Position numbers and translations under genes: made by a program
The notes under the pieces: generated by a model
What the model saw: only the letters and a program-made list of their open reading frames with translations
What the model was told of the DNA's origin: nothing
Database searches by the model: none
Part shown: positions 47,900-62,100 of the stretch, one piece after another
How the letters are laid out: every line of letters starts with the position of its first letter
Position numbering within the stretch: the first letter of the stretch is position 1
Assembly (NCBI GenBank): GCA_026874595.1
Contig: CM049320.1
Location: 6,699,464 to 6,763,463, forward strand
Length of the DNA stretch: 64,000 nucleotides
Reading direction: 5' to 3'
Origin: Sipunculus nudus
Lineage: Eukaryota > Annelida > Sipuncula > Golfingiida > Sipunculidae

Positions 47900-50800
47900 G
47901 TACTTTTAACCGATTTTCATCCTGCTGTGGTCAGATACAGTCTAGTTAGGAGGACACATGAACAAATAAATTCATGGTTAGGTCCAACAGAGGAATGATA
48001 GCAAAATACAAGTAGCGCTGACAAGTACAATGCTGATGAAAAGTCTGTGTTAAAAGATTATGAGAGACCTCTAGCCGTCAATGGTTCAATTTTACACTTC
48101 AAGTAGTCACAGTTGTCGGCGGAAACTAATGACGTATCCTCCTGTCGCCACGGTAACCGCAGGCACTTGTTGATACAGAAAGGGCACCTTGATAGTCACA
48201 GGAACCGTCTCTCAAACATGTTTTCAGAAGTCACTTAGACGTAGTCACTTAGATTTAGAAACATCCTGAGGTTACATTTTGGGGAATGATTTGAATTATC
48301 CAGTTTTGTTCACATGGATTAATAAATGACCCTTGGTCTATGTGTGTTTCTGATGAAATGATACAAAAAAAGAAAGAGTTCCATTAAACAGAGTTCCATC
48401 CATACGAGTATAGAAAACTTCTTCTTACTCAACCTTTAATACTTTACAAATGTCTGCCTTGTGTATAAAATGTATGCACAAAAGAGCTGGAATTATATAA
48501 ATGATTTTTTTGACCAGACTTGTCTTTTTTCATTTATTTGACAGTTAATTTAAGTTTGTGTATATTTCTAAGGAGAACATTCCTAGTTCATTCATTTAGG
48601 AGAAATGTGGATAAATGTGTGTTGTGAAGCAATAAACATACAAACATATTTGCACAATAAAAAACATTTTAAATACACAGTATAATCAATACTTATGGTT
48701 TGTGGAGTAATTATGAGACCAGGCTTCAAATTTGGTGAGCGTAAAAGAAGTATCAATCAACATCGAATTTATAATGGTGTTTATAAAGGCAATCGGGGCT
48801 CTATAACGACACAATGATAACGAGTTCATTGCCGTGCGACTTAATAATAAATATATGTGCATGTCGTTTTCATTGTCGATCCAACAAAGCCAATACGCCT
48901 AGGAAAAGATCAGTTTGCTCAGGAAGTACAAGGTTCTCCTCTTAATTCTTATTGCATTATCAATTGCCTAGGTAAAGGGTGATAACATGCTCGGCATATT
49001 GATAAATGATAAAATTGAAAAAAAGGAACACCATCGTGATCCGGTTTTCTGAAAGTTTGAATAAATTCGTATCTTAGGGACATCTGATTACAGAAACAGT
49101 GCAAACAAAGAATAATTTACTGATTTCAGACCAAATGGCCTTTAAAACAGTCTTGTAACATTTTGCCACCAATTGGCAATTCAACCTGTCATTTGCGGTC
49201 ATCATAGAGTGACATAATCATAATCAGCTAAATATATCGTTTCACAGGCTGTTCATTCTGATCATATTCACTCGTTTGAGGTTAATGTGTGTGTGTGTGG
49301 GGGGGGGGGGGTATCAGTGATGTAAAAATCGAGTCATCTTTTAAAAAACTCGAGAAATCTGACCGAGTTCATCCCCAGTCCAATTGAACGTCTGTTACAT
49401 ACTATAAAAACTGAAAAAAACTGATAAAAATGTGCAAACTTCTCACAGGATATTGGAATGTTACAACACTATATATTCACCAAGCTTTAACTCATTTCAG
49501 CGGGAGCTTAATATAATTAACTATTACGATAAAAATCAATGTGCTACCTGACTGAAAAATGTACATGAAAAACTGAAATTTCGATTTGCATTTTAAAGAT
49601 AATTGTATTTGGACTCCGGTTCCAACTGACTCGGGCTCTAAGGAGGTAGACTTGGACACAAACCTCAATGACTCGGACTTGGACTTGCACTCGGACTCGG
49701 GTGGTCTAGAGTCGACTTCATCACTGCTTCGTGTTTTCACTACCAACAGCATTTCCGTATTTGCACAATCAATCACTTTCGGTTTAATGCTTTTTCTTTT
49801 TTTGAACATAGATACATGTACTCTTTTTACTAACAGCTTTTTATAAACCAAGCTGATGCCTTCGTCACACGGAACCTTTCGCAAGAGGAATTACCAAATG
49901 TTTACTAATATACCAGAAAACACGTTAATTCTCCGAAAAACTCAGGTGATTAGCTGGGTTTAAGGAATTTGTGTGTGTATTGAGAAGAGGGGGTCAAATA
50001 CTTGCTTCTGATGCGATTGCAAATGCAAACGGCGGAAAACTAATGCTTGTAAAACTTCCAATTATATTGTTCAGATATTACATCCATACCAAACAAAGAA
50101 CAACGAAAAGATTGATACATGAAATTTTGAATTTTTTCCATGATCTTTTATTAATGCTGTCGAATGTAAATCAAACTGTAAGCACTCCAATAAACAACTA
50201 GTCAAATCGAAAAGGGCTATCCATACAGGGATACAATCCAACTGTTAGGTTATTTCGGTCCAACAAAAGTATAATATAAACGTCTATGGAGTTAAAAAAA
50301 TCCCCTTTGAAATCATAAAATGTTCACTGCGACATATATCAGAGCTATGTGCCCTGTAAGAACCCCACCCCAAACAAAAACCTAGTATCTTGATAATCAA
50401 TGCATGGGATACAATAATCTTGCATTGAATATTGACCATGACTAGATCTGTCAGTTTCATGAAATCGGAGGCGCCATCTGTGATTTTTTTAACTTTGCGA
50501 ATCTCTTTCTGCTTTTGAGACTATCAAATGACAGCAATAATGTCAGTTTTCGAGCTTTGGCTTCATCTTGTGTTCCAAAATCTGGTTAGTTTATATATCA
50601 TAAGCAGGTGCCCGTAAGTAAACCTACTGTTCGTCTGTCTCTTCGTCTAACCATCTGTCCGTCCATCCGCCCGTCAACAAATTTGTTTACCCGAATAATA
50701 ACTCCAGGATCACCTAACAATGGAGGAAAACCTTATTCCTAACCTGCAAATGTTCTAGTGCTCTCATGATGCCTAAAATGGGTGGATAGATTCTTATGAA

Positions 50801-50940
50801 AATCAGGACAGTGCAAGTTCTTTTAAGTCCCAAGTCAATGGGTGCAGGTCACAGGACAAATTTCAAGTATGGAATTGATTTCATTTGGTGAATCTAATAT
50901 GCGAAATTGAAGCGAAATTATAGCCATGTAATCCCATTGG
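47900..50940. other. Between copies C and B: no gene identified
   Basis: Contains a GT/G run at 49285-49312 and a low-complexity patch of GACTCGG/GACTTGG units at 49625-49720, which produces long frames on both strands. I found no exon 3 to 5 for copy C. Confidence 0.5.
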
Positions 50941-50947
50941 GGCCTTC

Positions 50948-51079
50948 TCATTGTTTGCCGAAGACCTTGACATTCTTAACTGTGGCATGTATATTTTCCC
51001 CATTCTTCCTCAGCATAGGCAACGTGAAGGAAAGAGCGTCAAGCTGATCGGCGCTGTCCATCACGAAGAACGCTTGTAC
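50948..51079 (-). CDS. Copy B exon 5 (terminal)
   Basis: 132 nt from acceptor TTTTTCAG to TGA. It encodes VQAFFVMDSADQLDAL, then LPMLRKNG and a last strand ending VKVFGKQ. Same length as copy A exon 5. I saw no canonical AATAAA in the first 200 bases after the stop. Confidence 0.85.
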   Translation of the reverse strand, partial: VQAFFVMDSADQLDALSFTLPMLRKNGENIHATVKNVKVFGKQ

Positions 51080-54000
51080 CTGAAAAATATATAATAGTGT
51101 TATTGAGTTGGTTGTAATTACCTTTGTACATCAGATATGTGTAGTTAGCGGTTGAACGCGAATTGGAAGGTTGACGTCTCAGGTTGTCCCTCCACCTGTT
51201 TTGTCGCGATTATTTTTTATTGAGCGTTTTGACGCAATGGTTAGAGCAATGGATTAAGTGACTGCAACGCTCTGCGTTCGAATCCCGATCAGACCAATTT
51301 CCTCGCTAAGACTCCTGACAAAAAGTAGTGACCGAGTACTGGTCATGCACAGCTAGCAGGCTAAATGTAAAATGGATAACTCTATTGAGTCTATGGAGGC
51401 GTGGGTTAGGGTATATTCTCCTCAGGGAGCTGAGAAGATAAAAAAAAGGAAGAGGTACTTGACCAGGAAGCAAAAGTGTGAAGTTGGATGACTCTCAGGT
51501 AGTGATTTAAGATAATAATCGTTTTTCTCATCAAAGAGTAGAAGTTTAATTGTCTCCACTCGTATGTATGTTTATCCGTTTCTTTACAAAATGTCTGACG
51601 CAATCATGAACGGAATCTCGTGATATTTTCACGGTATTTAGGGAATATGCCAACGAAGAATCGATTGGATTTTGGTATGTATCCGGCACATGATAACCTT
51701 TCAGCAACGTCATCAAGGAATATTCTTTAAGGTAACTTAACAAAATATATGTACCTCTGTAGGATTCCATTCCGGTTTTGGACTACGTGACAAGGTAGTA
51801 TCACATGCTTTCGCTCATTCTTTATCCGGGTCTTAACCAGGCCCGGAGACTACTGCACCTACGGGCCCTTTGTGCTTATTTGTCACCGCTGCTGTGTCAT
51901 ACCACCGATGATCCCCCGAAAGGCGCACTTGTTTGTAAGTGAAACACGGCCATTGGGCACGGCCTTCTCATTAAGCCTGCAGAGTGCTCACCCTGGGTGG
52001 GGGCCGACCGTGAAAAACTCAGATTCGAACTCACGATCTCCTGGCTTTGAGTCCTGTACTCTACCCCTGAGCCATAGAAGCCGCTTGCCATCAAGAAATA
52101 TATATATAAAAAAGAAAGTGACATTTTCACAAATGAACCTGGTAATATGGGTCGTATAAGTGAATGCTTAGTCGATGGCAAGAGATTCATTTGCTTCCTC
52201 CCTGTCACGATGCCTGTCACCGGAATGGAATTCTGCTGATGTACATAGTACCTAGATAAGCCAGCATTAAAAATGGATGCGGTTACCTCCATCAAAGATG
52301 AAAAAAATGTTCATATGAAAAGGGTAAAGATTTGATTCAGAGACCGCTATTTAGATCATTTGGTTTCCAGACTGCTGTAGTTAGTGTTAGAAACAATAAC
52401 ACCATTTAAATCACTCACATTTAAAGAGGCAGAGAGAGAACGCTTGATACGCGCGGTATGCATCATTGCAATGATATTGGCTATGATTTTTATCCCCGTG
52501 CTCTGCTAATTCTTCATCCTGTTTGAGACCAAGTTAATCTTAATAAAGATCTGTAATTAAAGTGATTTTGTAATAGAAGTGATTCAAATACAGCTTTTAT
52601 ATATGTTTCACCGTTGCATTGGCCCTATTCACTATATGTAATTTTGATGCAAGTGTAACCGTGGACATTTAAGTTAATGGTGATAATAAGAGAAATAATT
52701 ATTTTGAAGCAAAAGAGGGAAATGATAAGTATCAGAGTTCAAGAAAAAATATATACATAATCATCCCCGGTATCAAGCGTGTAGGGCCAGAAAATTTTAT
52801 TGCGAAAAGTTTATTTGGGTCCTATTCGGGAGGGCGTATGTGCGTGTCATACATTAAATGAACCGTCCTCTGATAAAACAAGAGGTGGATAATTTCCTCT
52901 TTCTCTTAAATAATTTTTACATTTTCTGTATTCTGATCGAAATGAAAACGTTTTTCCCACATTGAACCAATCATTGTATAAAAGAGCAGTGCAACCAGAA
53001 ATAGAATTGATTGCCTCTCAGACTGTTTGATGTAAGCTGTCTATTCCTACCTCTCGCTGGAAGACACCTTTATACACCACGAGCCCAAAGTTTCCTTCTT
53101 GCCTCGATCCCAGGGCCGCCATTGCTTCATCTTTCCATAGAGCAAGTAGTTCTTCTGTTGTTTTACCTGATATGTAAAAGAAATGAAAATATACTTTCTG
53201 CAATTTATTAATGGTGAATTTACAATCGCGTATATAGTTTCTGATAAATACAGAGTAAACATGACCGCGGTATTTATTTCAAAATTAATTTATTTCAGTT
53301 ACATCTATTATTAACAACTGCATATAGATATTACAGTAAAGGTCTGAAATTCTTTCTAAATATAAATTGATGGCAGTTTTCTTAAGAATCCACCTGTTTT
53401 AAGCTAGAAAGATTGCCTCTTCAGTGTTGCTGTTCGATCCCTGATTTAAGGATCCAGCGTGTTCCGGCGTGGTGACAAGATGACGGTGCAATTCGTTTGA
53501 AGATTGAAGTCGACTTTTGGAAGATTGTTCGGTTTTCTGACATTTATATTAATTTTTCATTAAACAAGACAACGATGGCTGTGTACACACGCAGGCTGTA
53601 CTTCTACTCAGTTGTATGTTAAATAGTAAGGTTACGGGGGTACTACATATCACATTTTACATATACATAAATGCGTACAACATATACGAACAACTGAATT
53701 ACGTGTAGCTTATAAATAAAAAAAGTAACCTTCATCCTATTTATTTTTTGTTACTTTGGAAATATTTTCTCCGATTGCATGTTAAATAAGGAGAATTCTG
53801 AAATTCTACATGGTGACAACCCATCCAACGCCTCTGTAATTTCCTTTTCTGGACCTCTAACATGACAAGTCTTACGTCACTCACACGATTTTCACCAATG
53901 ACCATCCGTGGTTATCGTTCTTATTAATTGGTAAGCTGTGGCGACCAGGGGAAAATCCACGGCTATATCCGTGTTCATCTTCAGCCCTACGCTCCCGAGG

Positions 54001-55340
54001 CAGCATAAATCTTGCGCTTCTAAAAAAGCTACCGATTTCCCCGTTGGCTGCTTTGACAGTTGATGATGCACTTTAACACCAGCTCGCCTGTCTGCTGAAA
54101 AGAAAATCTGCTAATGTGTCTAGCAGCCAACCAAATGCCAGTCAACAATCACTCGACAGACATCAGACTCGACCCATAAACAACGTGGTTGGCCATTCTC
54201 TCTGAGCCTGTGGCCTGTTCAAACGGTTGCCGGGGCGATGAGCTGTCACTCAAAACGAAATGTACAACATTAGCATAGTGTATTCCTCGTTTGGCTGGTA
54301 AACCGTTTTGTCTTCCAGCACAGAGTCTCATCTGATTGTACCAAAATACAGTACTCCCCTCTGGTGTAGAGATTCAGGATACGAGGTCATAACAAACTGT
54401 CACAGCGCTTACGGTATGGGTAGTAGGCCTATAGGTAAAGCGCTGTGTAAAGGGCGTACTTCAGTACACCATGAGCCAGTCCAGAGAACGATAGCGATAC
54501 TATTGTCACTTGGCCTCACGAAAACTGCTTATTGATTAACCATTCAATACATGAGTATGTTGGTTGCTGTAGTCTGTCCTGACCGAACTCCGTCAATTAA
54601 GTTTGGATGTGTAGGGTCGCGGGACCTTAGCTAGACATAGCTAAAGTCTTCGCGATCGTGAGAATCTGTAGTATTACCGTGAATGGCCCACTTAAGAAAT
54701 TCCCAACCGTCACAAACCGCATTTGCTCCGCCACCATCCTAAATGTGGTCCAATTGAATCCCTTGTATGCGTTCATCTTTTAGGACTGAAACAGCATCAA
54801 AGCCATGTCGATGCCTTCGAGGACGGATGCAATCAATCCAAATTAGCACTTTCGCTTTAATACTCAAACATGAGAACTTTTCCTAATACCATGACTCCAT
54901 TAAAAAGTACCTTTCCCTCCGTACCCTGATGTTTGACGTTGTTACTTCAGGAACGTAGCAAGATATTTTACCAAAGAGATTGACTTAATATGAATTATAG
55001 CATTAAATCATGCATCGTATACTGAATTTAAACCAAACAAAATAAACAAAATTAAAAAAAAATAAATTCAAAACTTACCAGTGTAATTCACTGTAGCATG
55101 CAACCAAAACACAAAGTCCTTTTCCGTGACCTGAAGCTCTGGTGTGTCGCCATATACACTTGTGTCTACTTCTAAAACACCCTTTGCAAAGTTTTCATAT
55201 TTGTACATAGGGGTACAGGTGACTTCAAGGTAGCCTGTTATGGAAGGGTTGAGCATTCTGAGAGCCGAGTCTGGACTGTTTACCACTGAGAAACGACACA
55301 CATGAAAAATTTAGAAAATAATGAATATTTAATATATATA

Positions 55341-55380
<40 letters not shown>

Positions 55381-55704
55381 CACAACAGTAATGTTTTTGT
55401 AGGTGAGGATGGTTAGACGATCATAAGTACCGAGAAGAGGAATGGTAATTCAACCTAACGGGGTCAGGAGGATGCTAGGCATTAATATTAACATTTAAAT
55501 GAAAGTATGAGGAACACAAACTGATGCGTGGGTCAAATTTGTTTGATACATAAAATGGAAAATAACTCTAACTTACAGAACCCCTCGGGAAGACAATGGA
55601 ATTATGGTTTAACAATCCAATCCTCTTGTGGTTTTCTACGTGCAAGCTAGATCTTATCTTGCTGTGGTGAATGTCAACCAAGTTATTGCTGCTTAGGTGC
55701 TGCA

Positions 55705-55737
<33 letters not shown>

Positions 55738-56092
55738 GCAGCTGGTTCTCACTCGCCGGCTGGCTTGTTGAGAAAATATACACAGTGAGGAAGCCTGCAT
55801 GTCAGCTTACAGCGTATGCCAACACAACATGGTACCGCCACATGCATTAAATACTGATCAGCATTTCAATACACTGTACACTGCTCCTGTGATTATGCCG
55901 TATTTACCCCTTAAAGCTTTACCATAATATAATGGAAGTATTTTGGTCCTCTTTTCCCTTTAAGTTTACCATCGATAATTTGAACAAGAAAGAATTCAAC
56001 AACAGGAATGTACATCTCGTTGCCTAAATAATGGATAAAATGTATACCATTAAATGACATTTGACATACAGCAGAGCAAATTATGCTATAAC

Positions 56093-56124
<32 letters not shown>

Positions 56125-59100
56125 AATATGGCTCTCCTACCAATTAATAAGGAAGAAGTCTGATGATCATGGCGTCACAAGGTCAAAGCTCAAGGCCACA
56201 GGGGTCATCTGCCCAAACATTTGTTTCTAGGTAATAATATCATTTATGAATGGCATATAAGCTTTAAACTTTACCTATACATGGCCCAACATTATTATAT
56301 GAACTGTGCACGTTTTAGTCTTCGGATTAAAGTTAAAGGTCAAAGAGCCCACTTCTGTGTTGGTATGACCTATAACTTATGTAAGAACCATATTGATTTT
56401 CGGGTCATGAGGTCAGAGGTGAAGGTCATATGACCCACAAAGATTGTTAATGCATTTTAAGTCTTTTCATTACAAACCTTCTATCTTCCACACGTGGGTC
56501 TCCTGTCAATTATTTTCAAACACAAGGTAAAAGGTCAAGGACACAGGACCATTACACGTAATTATAACCAGACTTACAGTAAAATATATCAGATGTAATT
56601 ATGCCTCTATTGCTAGTGATGCTCCACCTCTATATATTTATAAACAACTGTCACTGATTCAAACTTAAACATATTTCTTTGTTGTTTAAATATTGATTGG
56701 AATCCGTTGTTTCTCTCTCAGCATGTAATTAGATTTATTATATTTACGTTTATTATATTTTTTTCAAGCTTCAATCAGTCCCTATTTGATGTCTATGGGC
56801 CTTTTCCGCAACTAGTAAATGTATACATAACACATGACGGCGCCGCAGCTGGAATATACATACCGGATTTTCAATGTTAGTATGATACCTTTAATTTTTG
56901 GAAGATTAATCCTGTAAATAAAGATGTTTAAAAAAAAGGCGGGTGATCATTCTTGTGAAGTAGATAATTCTCTGGAATTCGGACTTGTGAAAAAAATTGT
57001 CTTGGCCGTGGAATACATCTTGTTCTTTTATTTCTGGTATATCGCCCATTCTCAATGTGTTTATATTTTCTGAGCCATTTTAGTACTGGAAACGAGTGTC
57101 TGTGGTTTGAAGTGCCTGTAATGTGTTTTAGTGCACGCTCCGGCGGCAGTGCTGGGATAGGTTTGTGTGGAGCGTGAGCGATGCATGGTGTGTCTGGCAG
57201 AAGCTGATACATTACAAAAGTTTTTTTTTTACAGTACAAGCGTGTCGAACACAGTTTCCCCAGTAACGAATCGCATACAGTATTCGATACACTTGGCTTT
57301 CATACAGGACAAAAAAAAAATTTACTTCTGATAATAAAATCTGTATGCGCAAAAACTTTCTTCCTAATGTGTGTTAAATGCGGAAACTATTCAAGACGAA
57401 CACATTGGATGCTTGTTCACACTGCGTTGATGAATTAATGAATTCTGTTTCGATGTGGTTTCAACATGCGGATCAAAACGCAAATGAATAAGGGTGTGGT
57501 GTGAATAGAAAGTGGATTTGGGGGCAATAAAACGGTATATCGATACGATTCTTGCTTTAACTCCAGTTTGCATAAATGCTATTTTATTTCCTCTCTCATT
57601 GTATAAATTTTTTCTATCAAATTTACAAATATGTTCGTACATAAGATCTATTTCTGTTTATGATCAGCGTTAAGAGAAAAATAGAATTTCTAACCTGCCA
57701 CCAATCGATTTTCTCCGACCACCTGCAACAAATAAACACAACATAAACGGTTTTGTCTGTCTGTAACAAAGAATTAATAAACGGAGTGAAGGTTATTAAG
57801 CCATCACAAAGACTTTTCATCCCAACGTCCGGACGCACTGCCCAATGACGGAGGCGTATAAGTTTTATTCAAATATGTGTGGAGTTTTAATATCCTTTTT
57901 TGGGTGGAGGTAACCCTCCCAATTTTTGCGGTTTTTTAATTCCGTGAGGGTGGTCATTGAGAAAAGCCGAACTGTCTTCGGACTGCGTCTTCGCTCGGCG
58001 ATCTGGAAATGTTCACAACACATGCGTTATACATAATTAACCTCCACGCCAGGATTAAGTTCTATTGTGCATATGAATAACCCCTGCTGTCAATGACAAA
58101 GCTAAGCATGTTTGGGCTAACATTTGACCAAGCAACTGACCCACTTGCATGGTTAATAAATGGGAGAAAACATGTGCCTTTCAATCCCTCGGCCCTCATT
58201 TCTTATGTCAGCATGCCATACTGAGTAATCCTCTAATTCATCCAGGTAATCGTTTTGCATAATGTTAAAATGACCACAACAATTGTCGCTGCAGTCTCAC
58301 CTTGCATTAACATCTTCAACGATTCTGTAAACAGATGTATCACGTTAACTATCCCAGAAAGCAAGTTTATAAGTTACTGTTCATATTTACAATACCGCCT
58401 TATGGATATTAAACAGCAAAATATATCCACAGGTTTATCATATATTAAATATATATTCACAGAAAAATACCTGCTATTGGATATAATTGGCACGGATGTT
58501 GTCAATGCAGACTTTATATTAGCTCCACTTAATTTTGTAATACACGCTTCCCAGGCAAAAAAATTCGATTGATGCGCGATATCGGTGACGTGGCGGTGTT
58601 AATGTATACAACAAAACCACGTGCTAACAGGTTTAAGAACGTGTATGGTAAATGGGTGTTATGCAGGGATGACATTCTTGTCCAGGTGGTTCGCCATGTT
58701 TGTTTACAGTGATTGCACTGTTGCAGCAATTTAGGTCATTGTCAGTCAAGGCCACTGAAGTAGCGTGCTAGGTGAAGAACCAATTGCAGGAGCCTATCAT
58801 TTCCATAAATATAGCTTGACCCTGTGCGGAGGTAAGTGACACAATGTCAACAAGGACATAACCCGGACGATAACCAGTGAGAAACAAGGCTCCGTTACGC
58901 TGGCCTTCAATCAAGATTACATGAATTGACTCCGTTTACTTACCTTCGTGATTTTTCATTTGAAAAACATAATTGATAGTTCGTATAAAATACATTATTC
59001 CTTATGAAGAGTTTTATTAAAACCTTAAATACACCATTTAGTGAAAAAAACGCCCACATAATTCATAATGTTCAGTTTCTTTTACATCTACCTTCTACCT

Positions 59101-62100
59101 ACTGACAACAGGTGTCGACTGAAGTGTCAGATCACCGCACACCGCCTAAATGAATGGTAGACCTACTAACCAGGTATGCATATCCCGTTTCTTTCTTCAA
59201 GAACTGCTTCCTTGCCTTAAAACATACATTAAATTCATATTTCCTTTCTTCCATGAATCTATCTATATTTTATACGTCGATCAATAATATATAACCATTG
59301 TAAAATCTTCGAAATCTGAATGCTCTCGCGTCTCATTCCTGTTCGCTGCTGTAAACATCATTCCTTACCAGTTCTTCAAGGTAAACATATAATGTGTGAA
59401 TTGCTTACCACAGACACGGCGTCACAAAATAAAGGTAAAAAGTACAATTATAATTTATTGAGACAGTATTCCGCTGAAAATCCACATTTATTTTAACATC
59501 TAGACTAAAAACATGAATTTCCGAACTTTCAGGAGTTGTATTGAATTTCCGGAATGTTATTAGTCAATTTCTTCTACAAAAGAAGTATATCGGCGTTCCC
59601 CCAGGTATCGAATTTGATATCGCCGTTGTGAATATGCCCCCATAATTTACATTCATAAAAAAAAAACCTAAAAATGGACGATCGCCACGTGTTGGCGCTC
59701 ACTAATCGTTCGTTTCACTCCTACCTGCGCCTGAGGGCTGGTGTCAGATGAAAAAGCAAATATTGGTAAACATATACCCGAATTGGTAACCACGGTTACA
59801 GTGACGACAAGTCGTGTAATTTGTTATTTCAACTCATTTGCATTGCCCGAGACGACACTTTACCGAATATTGTCGACAAGCTACAAGCTGCAAAATAATG
59901 AGGCCTTACAGAAAATGTAAATTATCAAGGTGTAGGACAATTTTGAACGGTCTCGTATCAGTTAAGGTCTTATGATAGTCAAAAATTGTGAAATTGACAT
60001 TTTTGTGTAAAACCATGACCTTATAGTTGTTTCCTATATCTATCTTGTCAGAAAAACACGATAATAATATTAATTGGATATTAGCTGCATCCGTGGGAAA
60101 TCCACGGCTCTGACTGATGCTAATTTTTTTTTGTAATGAGCTAATAGGAACTAAAAGATGCATATTTTAATCCTAAGGTTTTTGCAGAAAATTTTTGTCA
60201 TGTGTTTCACTTATATGATATAAAGATTACTTCTGCTAAAAATCTCCAGGAACACCCTCCCCCAAATATCAACATAGAAAGAAAAAGTATTCTATTCCAG
60301 AAATTACGCAAAAAAAAAAAAAAATTTGGAAAGAGACGTGAGGCATATACAGGGTGTACGGATTTTTAAGTGAGATCCCACCCCCCCCCCCCCCACGGTC
60401 TTAACAGTCCAATGAAAATCCCCGAGGCGCATCCTGAAAAAGCGTCGCAGGCGTCGAGGACCTTGCAGCACAAAAGATATAGGGGGACCTGATGGGGAAA
60501 TATTAGAAATATTAATTATTCAGCTTAATAGTGCATAACCCCGCAAAATAAAACAAACTTGTCCTAGAAGAGCACACCACCGATACGTCTGCCGAACTTG
60601 GAGAGTCCAATAAATAAGGAAGCAGGTAAACCGTGGTCGAGAAACCCAACTCCGTATAAATTATATAGAAATTCAGATGTTAACCCCACGTGGAGTGCAA
60701 ACAGGACCGTCTGTTGGCTCGGCGAGAGCTAGCATCGTATCAATTGCTTATTGGTTTACCATGCACTCGCGGTGTTAGGCAAATGGTTGATTGACAGGCA
60801 TGCAGTGGGAGCGGTGTGCGGTTAGTCAGCCGGGAATGATTATTTTCTATATTACCGGCACTTGCTATTTGGCACTAATTGATATAAACACCACCCCCGG
60901 TACTCCAAACCCAGAAATAATATTGTCTATGTCGCTGCCCCGAAATAAGTTAGTGTTACGGTACCAAGAAATATGAATTTACCGATTGTTATTTCTCTTA
61001 TAATACATGGCCAAAACCAATACCGAATACATCGTTGCTTTTTCTATTATATACACTATCTTCAAACTGAACGTCATGGGTCGAAGAAAAAAGAGTAGAA
61101 CAAGCGAAGGTACAATTCACAATCGATACCTCACATACTGCCTGATCACCAAGTTCCGGTGTTATTAAAAAAATTACAGAGAGATGACCATTCCGAGTCG
61201 TCAATTGACGAAAACACAGTAACAATAAAACAGGGAGTTCAAGAATTAATAATCTACTCTCTGTGACAGTGGGGCAAACTTGCTATGTTGTTGGCTACGG
61301 CAGCTGTCTGTGCCATATGCCATGAATGGAATTTGTCGTTAGTAGAGGATGGAGACAAACGCCGAGGGTGGTGTAGCAATATGGGACTGCGTTGCACGAA
61401 GAATTTTGTTAGAGGAACGCGGCACCAACTTACACTACTAGTCGCCCGTTAACATGTTTTGCGAAGCGAACCACGCCGGAGCCTTAGCTATAAGAGCGAT
61501 CGGTAAAGGAAGAGCGACCGCAGCACGATTTAGCGCGGTTATGCACATTCCTCCTCCCCTTTTACCCAATAGCTGGTGATAAAGAGGGAGAAAGAGAGAG
61601 AGAGAGAGATGTGTTGCTGCTAGCTATGAAGTGTCTCGTGTATAATTGGGAGAGACAAGCTGTTAACTTGATCAGGGTATATGGTAGTCTTAATGAGAGT
61701 AAAAAGATTAATTTATTCCAATCAGTCACTTTACACCTGACGCCTACACCGGCGTGGCAGCCCATGACCTGATGACCAACCGTCCGACCAGTAAGCTCCG
61801 CCTACTTCAGTTTGACAGTTCTCCAGTTGTCATTTTGCCTAAAAATTTCGTCTTTTTTACATAGAAAAACTATTAAATTTTATCATTTATATTTTTAATA
61901 ACAATTCACATCGGAACATTCAGTAAAAATATACGACGGTCACTTGCGGTTATACCCCTGTTTTCCACTCAAAACGAAATTTCTCTTCCAAAGGAGTTTG
62001 TTTTGCCGTTTTCTCAAAACATTATTTAAGGAGACTTCAGAGCGATATTTCTAAAAAAACATCGAATATAGGCTTTTCAAAGTTGCATATAGGTTAATCA

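Noticed and set aside
49492-49884. 130-residue minus-strand gene
   Set aside because: The frame is carried by GACTCGG/GACTTGG low-complexity DNA, which is open on both strands.
51897-52295. 132-residue minus-strand gene
   Set aside because: Consists largely of SINE sequence.
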